NCBI GenBank assembly: GCA_019635275.1
Contig: JAHBZV010000002.1
Coordinates: 62,001 to 126,000, forward strand
Length of the DNA stretch: 64,000 nucleotides
DNA from: Burkholderiaceae bacterium
Lineage (GTDB): Bacteria; Pseudomonadota; Gammaproteobacteria; Burkholderiales; Burkholderiaceae_E
Direction: 5' to 3'
A model generated the notes under the pieces. That model was given only the letters and a program-made list of their open reading frames with translations. It was not told where the DNA came from and ran no database searches. Position numbers and translations under genes: made by a program. This document shows positions 47,346 through 54,819 of the stretch, piece by piece (within the stretch, counting starts at the first letter, position 1; each line of letters begins with the position of its first letter).

Positions 47346-48797
47346 TCAGTCATCGGACGTTGCCGCCGCGGGGCCCGCCCGGTCCAGCCCCATCACCTGC
47401 GGCTTCAGCCACCGCAGCAAGGCGAGTCCCGGCAGCGCCGCGCCGACCGTGAACACGAAGAACGTCGGCCAGCCGAAGGCCTCGACCATCACCCCCGAGG
47501 CCGGCCCGACGTAGACGCGCCCGACCGCCGACAACGCCGACAGCAGCGCGTACTGCGCGGCCGAGAAGCGCCGGTCGGTCAGCGCCATGAGGAACGCGAC
47601 GAAGGCTGCCGTGCCCATGCCGCCGCACAGGTTCTCGAAGCCGATCGCCGCCGCCATCAGCAGGTAGTCCTTCGGCAGCACCGAGATCAACCAGTAGCCG
47701 AAGTTCGACACCGCCTGCAGCAGCCCGAACAGCATCAGCGATCCGTACAGCGGACGCTTCGCGAGCCACGCGCCGCCCACCAGCGCGCCGACGATCGTCG
47801 CGACCAGCCCGAGCACCTTGTTGACCGCGCCGACCTCGGTCGCGGTAAAGCCGGCGCCGCGGATCAGGAAGGTGGTCGACAGGCTCCCGGCGAACGCGTC
47901 GCCTAGCTTGTAGAGCACGATCATCGCCAGCAGCGCGGCCGCGCGCTCGCGCGAGAAGAACGCGTCCCAGGGCGCGAGGAACGACGGGAAGCCCGCGCGG
48001 CGCGCAGCCTGCAGCGCGGCGAAGCAGGCGGCCAGCAGCATCAGCGTGTCGGCCCCGAGCGATACGAAGCGCCCGGTGCCGAGCAACTGCCACGGCAGCT
48101 GGCGCAGCAGCCAGAAGGTGCCGACGCCCGCGGCGATCATCGCGACGAATCCGGCCAGCTCGCGGCGCACGTCGCTCCTGAGCGGCGCAGTCGGCGGCGT
48201 CGCGGGCGCCCACAGCGTGATCGCGGCCATCAGCGCGAACAGCGCCGCCATCGCGCGGAACATGCCGGGCCAGCCCAGCCACTGGTCGGCGAGAATCAGC
48301 GCAAGCCCGCCCGACACGAGCATCGCGAGCCGATAGCCGAGCACCGACACCGCCGCGCCCGCCCCGCGCTCGTTCTCGTGCAGCAGGTCGGTGCGGTAGG
48401 CATCGAACACGATGTCCTGCGAGGCCGAGAGGAACGCGATCGCGACCGCGCAGGCGCCCACCGCTGCGACCGAAGCCTTCGGATCGAGCGCGGCCATCAC
48501 GAAGCACAGCACCGCCAGGCCGAGCTGCGTCACGACCAGCCAGCTCCGGCGGCGCCCGACCAACGGCGGTTCGAAGCGATCGGCAAGCGGCGCCCAGGCG
48601 AACTTGAAGGTGTACGGCAATCCGGCCAGCGCGAAGAAGCCGATCGTGCGGATGTCGAGGCCTTCGACCGTCAGCCACGCTTGAAGCGTGCCGGCCGACA
48701 ACGCGAGCGGCAGGCCGCTGGCGAAGCCGAGCAGCAGCATCGCCGCGATGCGGCGATTGCCGAAGACCTGGAGGATGGGGCGAGCGGGCGCGGTCAC
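47346..48797 (-). CDS. ampG: AmpG-family MFS permease
   Basis: A 483-residue transporter with about fourteen hydrophobic segments. LLLGFASGLPLALSAGTLQAWL, the LAGLPYTFKFAWAPLADRF loop and SASQDIVFDAYRTDLL are diagnostic for the AmpG (PAT) branch, which imports anhydromuropeptides for cell-wall recycling and beta-lactamase induction. The extra helices relative to plain MFS proteins also fit. No ampD or ampR is close. It precedes pcaIJF on the same strand, but the functions are unrelated and co-transcription is only possible, not indicated. Confidence 0.9.
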   Translation of the reverse strand: MTAPARPILQVFGNRRIAAMLLLGFASGLPLALSAGTLQAWLTVEGLDIRTIGFFALAGLPYTFKFAWAPLADRFEPPLVGRRRSWLVVTQLGLAVLCFVMAALDPKASVAAVGACAVAIAFLSASQDIVFDAYRTDLLHENERGAGAAVSVLGYRLAMLVSGGLALILADQWLGWPGMFRAMAALFALMAAITLWAPATPPTAPLRSDVRRELAGFVAMIAAGVGTFWLLRQLPWQLLGTGRFVSLGADTLMLLAACFAALQAARRAGFPSFLAPWDAFFSRERAAALLAMIVLYKLGDAFAGSLSTTFLIRGAGFTATEVGAVNKVLGLVATIVGALVGGAWLAKRPLYGSLMLFGLLQAVSNFGYWLISVLPKDYLLMAAAIGFENLCGGMGTAAFVAFLMALTDRRFSAAQYALLSALSAVGRVYVGPASGVMVEAFGWPTFFVFTVGAALPGLALLRWLKPQVMGLDRAGPAAATSDD

Positions 48798-48824
48798 TGG
48801 TCGGGCAGTTTACCTGCCGTCGTT

Positions 48825-48841
48825 GCCCGCGACTCGCGGGC
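48825..48841. promoter_or_regulatory. Inverted repeat in the divergent gap upstream of ampG
   Basis: GCCCGCG and CGCGGGC form perfect seven-base arms around ACT, between the divergent starts of the AmpG-like gene (48797) and the ABM protein (48903). It may be an operator or a leader hairpin; nothing identifies the factor. Confidence 0.3.
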
Positions 48842-48902
48842 GCAGTACGCTCGGCCAGCGGCCACTCCACGCACCGCCGCCAGCGCGGCAAGGAGCCTCG
48901 CC

Positions 48903-49229
48903 ATGATCGTGATCAGCTTTCGCTCGCGGATCCGGCCCGGCTGCGACCTGCAGGCACTCGACCGGCTGGGCACCCGGATGTACGAGCTGGCCAGCGCGAT
49001 GCCCGGCTTCGTCTCGTACCAGGACTTCACCGCCGCCGACGGCGAGAGCCTGACGCTGATCGAATTCGCCGACCACGCGAGCCTGGCAGCCTGGCGCGAT
49101 CATCCCGAGCATCGCGCGGCACAGGAGCGCGCGCGACTCGAATTCTTCAGCGACTACCGGATCCAGGTCTGCGAGGCGGTCCGCAGCTACCGCTTCTCGG
49201 CCGCCGAGGGACGGGTCGACGAGGGCTGA
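48903..49229 (+). CDS. ABM-domain (antibiotic biosynthesis monooxygenase-like) protein
   Basis: A 108-residue protein of the dimeric alpha-beta barrel type: MIVISFRSRIRPGCDL, MPGFVSYQDFTAADGESLTLIEFADHASLAAWRDHPEHRAAQERAR. The pattern FADHASLAAWRDHPEH is typical of ABM proteins, many of which have unknown substrates or handle haem or quinones. AAGGAG at 48888 fits the ATG well. Its last 43 bases overlap the end of the convergent cytochrome gene. It is not clearly part of the sulfur operon, as it is on the opposite strand. The only other ABM-like domain in the window is in the transporter at 34673. Confidence 0.85.
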   Translation: MIVISFRSRIRPGCDLQALDRLGTRMYELASAMPGFVSYQDFTAADGESLTLIEFADHASLAAWRDHPEHRAAQERARLEFFSDYRIQVCEAVRSYRFSAAEGRVDEG

Positions 49230-49849
49230 GCAGCCCCGGCGGTGCGGCCGCCGTTCGCGTACCAGGCCATCAGCGCGCCGAGCTCGAGGTCGCTGAACGG
49301 ATTCCGATAGGCAGTGCTGCGGTCGCCGCGCACGCCCAGGTACAGACGTGCCGCGAATTCGGCGCGCGGCATCGCCGCGGCCTGTTCGAACAGGTTGCGC
49401 GCAGGCCAGCGGGTGTCGACCGCAGGCGCATCGTGGCAGCCGGCGCAGGCCTGCACGTGGATCGCCTGCCCGAGCAGCATCCGTTCCGGCGTTGCGGGCG
49501 CCGACGCGATCGCGTCGAGGTCGTGCGGATGCGTGCGCTGCAGCGCCTCGAGCGCCGAGCGCAGCGCCTGCCAGTCGCCCCGCGCCGCCGCGTCGCGCAG
49601 CCCCGGCACGACGGAAGCGTCGCCGCCCGCGCGCCGGATCAGCAGCGGCAGCGCGGCGAGCTCGCCGGCGACCCGCGCGCGCAGGCCGTCGCGCTGCAAC
49701 GGCGTGTCGGTCGCCGTGGCGAGGCGGGCGGCGTCGCCCGCGATCACCAGCAGGTCGGCGGCCAGCCGCCGACGGTGTTCGTCCTGCGCCGCGGCGCCGG
49801 TCGCGAACGCCGCCGTCGCCGCGAGCGCCAGGACGAGGCGCGCGAGCAC
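49187..49849 (-). CDS. Periplasmic monohaem cytochrome c
   Basis: A 220-residue protein with a signal peptide ending at AAAQ (about 22) and one haem motif, CAGCH (135-139). The segment before the motif is a helical domain of about 110 residues unlike the usual class I cytochromes. The part after it (DLELGALMAWYANGG) has the typical last helix, with Met as possible second ligand. It is the final gene of the sulfur-relay operon, four bases after the rhodanese stop. It could accept electrons released when persulfide or thiosulfate is oxidised; this is inference. The stop lies 43 bases inside the convergent ABM gene. Confidence 0.85.
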   Translation of the reverse strand: MLARLVLALAATAAFATGAAAQDEHRRRLAADLLVIAGDAARLATATDTPLQRDGLRARVAGELAALPLLIRRAGGDASVVPGLRDAAARGDWQALRSALEALQRTHPHDLDAIASAPATPERMLLGQAIHVQACAGCHDAPAVDTRWPARNLFEQAAAMPRAEFAARLYLGVRGDRSTAYRNPFSDLELGALMAWYANGGRTAGAAQPSSTRPSAAEKR

Positions 49850-49852
49850 GCG

Positions 49853-50791
49853 CTACTGCAGCTTGACCTTCTGCTCGACCGAGCCGCCCTTGAGCATGGT
49901 CCACTCGACCATCGAGCCGTCGTACATCCGCGCCTTCTGGTTGCCCATCAGCTCGTGCGCGACGAACCAGCCCACCGACGCCCAGTGGCCGGTGTTGCAG
50001 AAGTTGATCTGGTCGCCCTTGGTCGGCACACCCGCCACCTTGAACAGCTGCTCGAGTTGGCCCGCTTTGCGGAACTCGCCGCCACCGTTGACCGTCATCC
50101 AGCCGTTGGGGAGGTTCTTCGCGCCTTCGATCGTGCCGCTCTCGGTGGCCTTCGGATGGCGGTTGATGCCGGCGAACTGGTCTTCGGGGCGGTTGTCGAC
50201 CAGCAGCACGCCGGCAGCCTTCGCCTTTTTCACGTCGTCCATCGTGACGATCATGTCCTTGCGCAGGCTGACCTGGAAGGTCTTGCCTTCGGCCGGCTTG
50301 GCGGCACCGGCCTGCATCGGGTTCTTCTTGTCCTTCTCCCACGCCGCCATGCCGCCGTCGAGGATCGACACGTTGTCGTGACCGAGGACCTTGAAGGTCC
50401 AGTAGACGCGGGTGCCGATGCCCATGTCGGTCGACGAGGTGCCCGGCGGAACCAGCACGACGTGGGTCTTGTTGTCGATGCCGAGCTTGCCGATCATCGC
50501 GGCCAGCGGCTCGATCTTCGCGGGGAACATGTCGGGCACCTTGTCGGCGCGCTCCTCGCGCCAGCCGTCCTTGCCGTAGTTGCTGTTGACGGCCCCCGGG
50601 ATGTGGCCGCGCAGGTAGTCGGTCGGCGGCCGGAAATCGATGAACACGATACCCGGCTTGTCCAGGTTCGCCTTCACCCAGTCCACGTTCACCAGCGGGT
50701 CGGCAGCGAGCGCGCTGCGTGCCGTCGCGAGCAGGACGAGGAACACCGCCCCCATCCACGCGCCCCATCCCCTTGTCCAGAACCTCTTCAT
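49853..50791 (-). CDS. Periplasmic thiosulfate sulfurtransferase (double rhodanese)
   Basis: A 312-residue protein with a signal peptide ending near ALAAD (30), so it acts in the periplasm. Two rhodanese domains are present: an inactive first one (VFIDFRPPTDYLRGHIPGAVNS) and a second with the active-site loop NFCNTGHWAS, where C265 carries the persulfide. Rhodaneses move sulfane sulfur from thiosulfate to thiol acceptors. It lies 17 bases after the 65-residue gene and four bases before the cytochrome gene. Presence in this operon suggests that it charges or discharges sulfur at the outer face of the membrane. Confidence 0.93.
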   Translation of the reverse strand: MKRFWTRGWGAWMGAVFLVLLATARSALAADPLVNVDWVKANLDKPGIVFIDFRPPTDYLRGHIPGAVNSNYGKDGWREERADKVPDMFPAKIEPLAAMIGKLGIDNKTHVVLVPPGTSSTDMGIGTRVYWTFKVLGHDNVSILDGGMAAWEKDKKNPMQAGAAKPAEGKTFQVSLRKDMIVTMDDVKKAKAAGVLLVDNRPEDQFAGINRHPKATESGTIEGAKNLPNGWMTVNGGGEFRKAGQLEQLFKVAGVPTKGDQINFCNTGHWASVGWFVAHELMGNQKARMYDGSMVEWTMLKGGSVEQKVKLQ

Positions 50792-50807
50792 GTGCAGACT
50801 CCTCGTC

Positions 50808-51005
50808 TCAGATGGTTATCGTCAGATCGGAACTCAGGATCGCCGCGACGACGCGGTCCCAGGCTTCCTCGTCAAGGCCCTGCCGCCTCGGGCACGCCGA
50901 CACGTCGATCGATTCGACCGCGTGCGCCGGCGCCAGCTGCCGCAGCGCGGCACTCACGGTCTGGGCGTCAGGAAACAGACCGGTGTTCAGTTCGAGAATC
51001 TTCAT
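50808..51005 (-). CDS. Small protein of the sulfur operon (65 aa)
   Basis: Unrecognised soluble protein. It begins MKILELNTGLFPDAQTVSAAL and has a single Cys in DVSACPRRQG. Its start overlaps the stop of the DsrE-like gene (ATGA), so it is co-translated. By position it is the third member of a DsrE-like trio, as TusB is in TusDCB, but it is shorter and its sequence does not clearly match. The short ends (SSDLTITI) resemble an edge strand. I infer participation in sulfur transfer from context only. Confidence 0.65.
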   Translation of the reverse strand: MKILELNTGLFPDAQTVSAALRQLAPAHAVESIDVSACPRRQGLDEEAWDRVVAAILSSDLTITI

Positions 51006-51283
51006 CACAGGCTCAGCACGGCATCGGACGAGGCGATCGCTCGCGCGAGCCCCGCGGCATCGAGCAGCGGCAGCTCGTCGGCCATCGCCGCGACGCAGGT
51101 CTGCGGCTCGATGCCGGTGAGCTCGAGCAGCTCGGCGTTGGCGGCGTTCTCGGGCGTCTCGGCGACCGGCCCGGTCATGAACACCAGCGACACGCGATGG
51201 CCGAAGATCGTGAGCCCGGCCGCCACGCGCATCGCCTCGGCGTGATCGAGCCGCGCCAGCACCAGCAGGTTCTTCTCGCTCAT
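51005..51283 (-). CDS. DsrE/DsrF-like small protein (92 aa)
   Basis: A cytoplasmic protein with a beta-alpha fold: NLLVLARLDHAEAMRVAAGLTIFGHRVSLVFM is the usual first half of DsrE/TusC-like proteins. There is one Cys, in PQTCVAAMADEL, at about the place where family members carry their sulfur-binding Cys or an adjacent loop. The end (SSDAVLSL) matches the typical family ending. It follows the first DsrE-like gene by nine bases and overlaps the next by four. A hetero-oligomer of the two or three small proteins is likely by analogy with TusBCD and DsrEFH. Confidence 0.75.
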   Translation of the reverse strand: MSEKNLLVLARLDHAEAMRVAAGLTIFGHRVSLVFMTGPVAETPENAANAELLELTGIEPQTCVAAMADELPLLDAAGLARAIASSDAVLSL

Positions 51284-51292
51284 GCGACCACC

Positions 51293-51583
51293 TCAGAGGC
51301 TCACGACCCGTTGCGCCTCGCCCATCAGCGCGCTGTTGACCGTCTGGCTGCCGAGCTCCACCGGGCAGGACGAGTCCGGGCAGAAGCGGTGCCACGATTC
51401 CTCGCAGACCACCGCGCGCGCCGCGCCGCCCAGCGCCGACTGCAGCCGCTCGTCGAGCAGGCCGCGCACGCCGTCGTGGGTGAAGAAGACGCCGAAGGCG
51501 TGACCGCCGCGGCGGCAGGCCAGCGCGAGCGGCAGCAGCAGTTGCGCGCCGGCCTCGGTCGCGACGTGGAACAGGATCTTCAT
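51293..51583 (-). CDS. DsrE-like small protein (96 aa)
   Basis: MKILFHVATEAGAQLLLPLALACRRGGHAFGVFFTHDGV (split here as the start of the fold) shows the DsrE/TusD pattern, and VSL ends the last strand. Cys residues are in ALACRRGG, VVCEESWHRFC and SSCPVEL; four Cys in under 100 residues is high and suits sulfur or metal binding. The start overlaps the dead-rhodanese stop (ATGA). It is the first of three small proteins that may form a sulfur-carrying complex on the cytoplasmic side. Confidence 0.75.
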   Translation of the reverse strand: MKILFHVATEAGAQLLLPLALACRRGGHAFGVFFTHDGVRGLLDERLQSALGGAARAVVCEESWHRFCPDSSCPVELGSQTVNSALMGEAQRVVSL

Positions 51584-52635
51584 CGCGCCGCCCTCCTGCC
51601 CGCGAGCCACCAGCCGCCGGCGAATGCGGCGAGCACCAGCGCGAGCGCTGCGGCGAGCCAGGCCTCGCCCGGCGGCCAGGCGATACCGGGCCGGGCGGCG
51701 GCCGATGCGTTCGCGACCACGGCCGACGGCGCCGGCGCCTGGACCATTGCCTGCGGGAATCCAGCAGGCGCGCCGCGTTCGGGATAGCCGACGGCGTCGG
51801 CGGGCAGCGCGCCGTCGGCGGCCCACTCGGCCCAGCCTTCCGGATAGACGCGTGCGGCCACGCGATGTCCGGCGGCCAGCAGCGACAGGTAGGCCAGCCC
51901 CTCGAAGGCGTCGTGCGCGTAGGCCACCACCGGCCCCTGCGGCAGCACCGGGCGGCGCTCGGGGCCGGCCTCGAGCGCCGCGCGCAACTGGACGGCCGGC
52001 AGGCTGATCGCGCCGGGCAGGTGACCGGTGCGCGGCGCGCGCGCGGCCTCGCCCCAGTACTCGCCGTCGGCGCGGCCGTCGAGCAGCGTCGGCGCAGGAC
52101 CTGCCGAGCGCAACGCGTCGCGCAGCTCGTCGCGCAGCACCCACAGGCCGTCGCGCATCGGCGCCTCGAAGACCGTCTCGCGGACCATGCCGCGCTCGCG
52201 GCCCGGCGCGGCGGCCGCGCCGGCCCCGAGCAGGCGCGCCACCGGCTCGGCGACGATGCGCACCTGCCGCTGCCCCGCCAGGTAGAGCAGGCCGGCGACG
52301 AAATCGCGGGAGGTCGCCTCCTGCCCGACCACGATCACGGTCTCGCGGCCGCTCAGCCCCACCGTGCCGAGCAGCCACAGCAGGTCGCGGGCCGAAGGAA
52401 GCCGTCGCTGCGGCCCGAGCAGGTCGTCGGCTGGCAGGCAGCGCGCGCCGGCCAGGCTGCGCGCGCGGCAATCGGCCAGCGCACGCGTGTCGACGACGAC
52501 CGCGGCTTCGCGGTCGGTCGCATCGGCCAGCGAGCGGACGTAGGCGAAATCGTCCGCGGCCGGCGCCGGGCGCGCCAGCGCCAAGAGCGCCAGCAGCACG
52601 ACGGCCAGGACAGCGGGTTGCGCCACGCTCAGCAC
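51580..52635 (-). CDS. Membrane-anchored rhodanese-fold protein without catalytic Cys
   Basis: About 351 residues from GTG at 52635. A signal or anchor (AVLAVVLLALLALARPAPA) is followed by two rhodanese-like domains, and a C-terminal membrane helix (AWLAAALALVLAAFAGGWWLAG) ends in a basic tail. In the second domain the active-site position reads VVAYAHDAFEGLAYLSLL, where an active rhodanese would have Cys; the first domain has VIVVGQEATSRDF, also without Cys. It is thus probably a binding or scaffold protein rather than a transferase. GTG at 52626 is an alternative start. Both overlap or abut the preceding gene. Confidence 0.75.
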   Translation of the reverse strand: MLSVAQPAVLAVVLLALLALARPAPAADDFAYVRSLADATDREAAVVVDTRALADCRARSLAGARCLPADDLLGPQRRLPSARDLLWLLGTVGLSGRETVIVVGQEATSRDFVAGLLYLAGQRQVRIVAEPVARLLGAGAAAAPGRERGMVRETVFEAPMRDGLWVLRDELRDALRSAGPAPTLLDGRADGEYWGEAARAPRTGHLPGAISLPAVQLRAALEAGPERRPVLPQGPVVAYAHDAFEGLAYLSLLAAGHRVAARVYPEGWAEWAADGALPADAVGYPERGAPAGFPQAMVQAPAPSAVVANASAAARPGIAWPPGEAWLAAALALVLAAFAGGWWLAGRRAAR

Positions 52636-52904
52636 CCGCCGAAGCGCTTCGTCGCGGGCGCCGCTGCACCCGCGCCGGCCGGCGCGGGCGGGTTCTCGAT
52701 GTAGAAGCCGATCAGGTCGATCACCGAGACCTTGCCGAAGCCGCCGCCGAGATCGACGTCGGGCAGCGTCTCGGCGGCAGCGGGCTTCGCCGCCGCCGCG
52801 ATCGTCTCGCGCGGCAGCGCCGCGAGCGAGTAGCCCACCGCGCACACGGCGAACGTGACGGCGAGCGCGCTCGCGCAGAAGATCAGGCTCTCGCGATTCA
52901 TCAT
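52629..52904 (-). CDS. Small membrane-anchored protein ending in Gly-Gly-Cys
   Basis: A 91-residue protein with one membrane helix (LIFCASALAVTFAVCAVGYSLAALP) and a periplasmic or cytoplasmic tail of about 55 residues. The tail contains VDLGGGFGKVSVIDLIGFYIENPPAP, then an Ala/Pro-rich stretch and the final residues KRFGGC. I do not recognise the family. A Cys as last residue on a flexible tail recalls the C-terminal arm of DsrC/TusE, which carries persulfide; here that is only an analogy. It overlaps the next gene and follows the 30-residue gene by ten bases. Confidence 0.65.
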   Translation of the reverse strand: MMNRESLIFCASALAVTFAVCAVGYSLAALPRETIAAAAKPAAAETLPDVDLGGGFGKVSVIDLIGFYIENPPAPAGAGAAAPATKRFGGC

Positions 52905-52914
52905 CGGGGCACCT

Positions 52915-53007
52915 TCAGAGCGAGTCGCTGAAGAAGGCGAGCGCCATGGCCGCCATCGCGACGCCGAACAGGACGATCTGCGCCACGGTCTCGAAATCGA
53001 GGTTCAC
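52915..53007 (-). CDS. Single-helix membrane peptide (30 aa)
   Basis: The GTG at 53007 overlaps the stop of the preceding gene (GTGA) and gives a peptide of 30 residues: a short polar start (NLDFETVAQ), one hydrophobic helix (IVLFGVAMAAMALAFF) and SDSL. It resembles the very short accessory subunits of respiratory membrane complexes in size and layout. Real translation is supported by tight overlap and lack of gap, not by homology. Confidence 0.55.
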   Translation of the reverse strand: MNLDFETVAQIVLFGVAMAAMALAFFSDSL

Positions 53008-53216
53008 TTGCCGCCCCCCTTGTAGTGCTGCACCAGGCGCTCGAGCGGCACCGCCTCTCCGGTCGCCGGGTTCACGACCGGCGGCGACAGGTACGGCACG
53101 CCGTCGCGCGTCACGTGCATGCCCGGCGGCGGGCTGACGTACATCCACCCGAGCCCGCCGATCGCGGCGACCGCAGCGGCCGCGACGAACAATCGCATCA
53201 GGAGCCTGCCGAGCAT
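53004..53216 (-). CDS. Small membrane-anchored protein (70 aa)
   Basis: One N-terminal membrane helix (LFVAAAAVAAIGGLGWMYV) is followed by about 45 residues outside: SPPPGMHVTRDGVPYLSPPVVNPATGEAVPLERLVQHYKGGGK in two halves, with a possible His-containing end. No Cys is present. I do not recognise the family. It follows tusA by four bases and overlaps the 30-residue gene, so it is tightly bound into the operon. The single helix and short tail suggest an accessory subunit of a membrane complex. Confidence 0.65.
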   Translation of the reverse strand: MLGRLLMRLFVAAAAVAAIGGLGWMYVSPPPGMHVTRDGVPYLSPPVVNPATGEAVPLERLVQHYKGGGK

Positions 53217-53220
53217 GCCT

Positions 53221-53526
53221 TCAGTCCTTGCGGATGTAGACGCGCCAGCAGGCGGGATCCTTGATCGTCTCGACGTGCGTCGCGTTGAGTTCGTTGCACA
53301 TCGGCGGCAGCGCCTCGACCGACGACGGGTTGTCGACCAGCACCTCGACGAGCCCGCCTGCGGCCACCTCGCCGACGGCCTTCTTCGTCATCAGCTGCGG
53401 CCGCGGGCAGGAGTCGCCGCGGCAGTCGACGCGGCGCGCGACCTGCACGCGCTCGCCGTTGCTCAGCGTCGCCTCGCCGGCGGCCGGCGCCGCGTCGGCT
53501 TTCTTCTTCGCTCCGAACAATCCCAT
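53221..53526 (-). CDS. tusA: TusA-family sulfurtransferase
   Basis: A 101-residue protein with the family motif DCRGDSCPRPQL, in which C40 of CPxP binds persulfide. The remaining alpha-beta fold (VGEVAAGGLVEVLVDNPSSVEALPPM) is complete, though an Ala/Lys-rich extension of about 20 residues precedes it. TusA relays sulfur between rhodaneses, DsrE-type proteins and biosynthetic or oxidising enzymes. C35 and two late Cys (PPMCNEL, PACWRV) are unusual extras. It stands between the YeeE-like transporter halves and the small membrane proteins, consistent with receiving sulfur on the inner face. Confidence 0.92.
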   Translation of the reverse strand: MGLFGAKKKADAAPAAGEATLSNGERVQVARRVDCRGDSCPRPQLMTKKAVGEVAAGGLVEVLVDNPSSVEALPPMCNELNATHVETIKDPACWRVYIRKD

Positions 53527-53548
53527 CGTGATGCCCCCTCGTTTCGTT

Positions 53549-54196
53549 TCAGTGCGACGTCGCCGCAGCGGCGCCGGCCTCGCCTGCCGACTCGGCGCGG
53601 TGCCTGTCGTGCTGCGCCTGCTGCGCGCGTTCGCGCCGGAGAATCGCCCGGTAGATCGCGAACAGCACCGCGGTCTGGACCAGTCCGAAGACGATCGCCG
53701 GAATGCCGAGCTTGTCCTGCAGCGTCCGCGCGTTCGAGAAGCCGAACTGCAGCGCCGGCAGGTTCGGCTCGCCGGTCATGCTGCCCGGGGCCGGCGGCCA
53801 CCAGTTCCACGACCAGGCGAGCGAGAACAGGAACATTCCGACGAAGGTGAACAGCAGCGCCCAGACCGCCCCCAGGTTGCCCTCGCCGGCCTTGACCCAC
53901 GTGGACACCGTGCAGGCGCCGGCCAGCACCATGCCGATGCCGAACAGGAACAGCCCGGCGAAGGTGTTCAGCCCGACGTCGAACTCGAGCGGATGCCCGG
54001 CGCCCAGCGTCATGAAGCCGGTGAAGGCGACCGTCAGGATCATCATCGCCATCAGCATGGCCTTGGTGTTCCGATAGGTCTTGAACATGATCGCGTCGCG
54101 CAGCGCCGCCGTGTTGCAGAAGCGCGAGCGCTGCATCAGCAACCCGACCACCGAACCGAAGACGAACGCAACCAGGCACTCGACGACCGGGGTCAT
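53549..54196 (-). CDS. YeeE/YedE-family transporter, second half
   Basis: A 215-residue membrane protein with about five helices. QRSRFCNTAALRDAI and MVLAGACTVSTWVKAGEGNLGAVW are the Cys-containing motifs of the YeeE family, whose best-known member takes up thiosulfate. Full-length YeeE carries both repeats in one chain; here the function appears split over two genes, with the partner at 54200. It ends in a polar tail rich in Ala, Gln and Arg. The gap to the partner is three bases, and tusA follows after 22. Confidence 0.9.
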   Translation of the reverse strand: MTPVVECLVAFVFGSVVGLLMQRSRFCNTAALRDAIMFKTYRNTKAMLMAMMILTVAFTGFMTLGAGHPLEFDVGLNTFAGLFLFGIGMVLAGACTVSTWVKAGEGNLGAVWALLFTFVGMFLFSLAWSWNWWPPAPGSMTGEPNLPALQFGFSNARTLQDKLGIPAIVFGLVQTAVLFAIYRAILRRERAQQAQHDRHRAESAGEAGAAAATSH

Positions 54197-54199
54197 GGA

Positions 54200-54694
54200 T
54201 CAGGCCTCCAGGATTCGCTTGTAGATCAGCGAGCCGACCCAGGCGCCGGCGATGATGCCGGACATCGCCAGGTAGCCGCCCATGTTCATCTCCGGCATCA
54301 GGCCGAAGAAGGTCGACACGTTGCAGATGTAGGCGATACGGATGCCGATGCCCATCAGCAGGCCGCCGATCGTGATCAGCAGCCACTCCGACGCGTGGCG
54401 CGGCATCCGCCAGTAGAACTCCTTGCTCAGCACGGCGCCGACGAAGGCGCCGAAGAACATGCCGAGACTGATGTAGATCTTCCAGTAGTCGCCGTGCACC
54501 GGGAACACGACGTTCCAGAACGGAATCCGCTCGAGCTGCTCGCCGCCGATCACCGCCTTCGCGACCAGCCCCGTCATCATCGTCTCCCCGCCGCCGACGG
54601 TCCATGCGCCGAGCAGCAGGAACAGGAAGATGTCGAGCACGGCGATCGCCGCCAGCGCCAGCACCGGGTCGAGAGTCTTGCGGAAGAACTCCAT
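54200..54694 (-). CDS. YeeE/YedE-family transporter, first half
   Basis: A 164-residue membrane protein with about four helices that pairs with the next gene. Family features are the SKEFYWRMP loop, GGLLMGIGIRIAYICNVSTFFGL with the Cys near the pore, and GGYLAMSGIIAGAWVGSLIYKRI. ATG at 54694 is preceded by AAGGAG. It is the first gene of the sulfur operon. The product likely imports thiosulfate or a related sulfur compound, as YeeE of E. coli does; the substrate here is inferred. A regulator-like gene starts on the other strand 125 bases away. Confidence 0.9.
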   Translation of the reverse strand: MEFFRKTLDPVLALAAIAVLDIFLFLLLGAWTVGGGETMMTGLVAKAVIGGEQLERIPFWNVVFPVHGDYWKIYISLGMFFGAFVGAVLSKEFYWRMPRHASEWLLITIGGLLMGIGIRIAYICNVSTFFGLMPEMNMGGYLAMSGIIAGAWVGSLIYKRILEA

Positions 54695-54742
54695 CGTCGC
54701 TCCTTCGCGCGCCGCACTCCGGGAGGGCGCACGCCTTCTTGT

Positions 54743-54754
54743 ATGCTGCGGCAT
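54743..54754. promoter_or_regulatory. Dyad ATGC-TGCG-GCAT in the divergent gap of the sulfur operon
   Basis: Four-base arms with a four-base spacer lie midway between the starts of the YeeE-like gene and the ribbon-helix-helix gene. A second palindrome, GGCCCGGGCC, is at 54766-54775. RHH proteins bind short dyads of this kind, so either could be an operator. The evidence is position and symmetry only. Confidence 0.3.
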
Positions 54755-54819
54755 TGTGTCGATCGGGCCCGGGCCAGTGGTGGTATTTATTGCCAACCCG
54801 CTACGGGAGGGGAAGGCGG

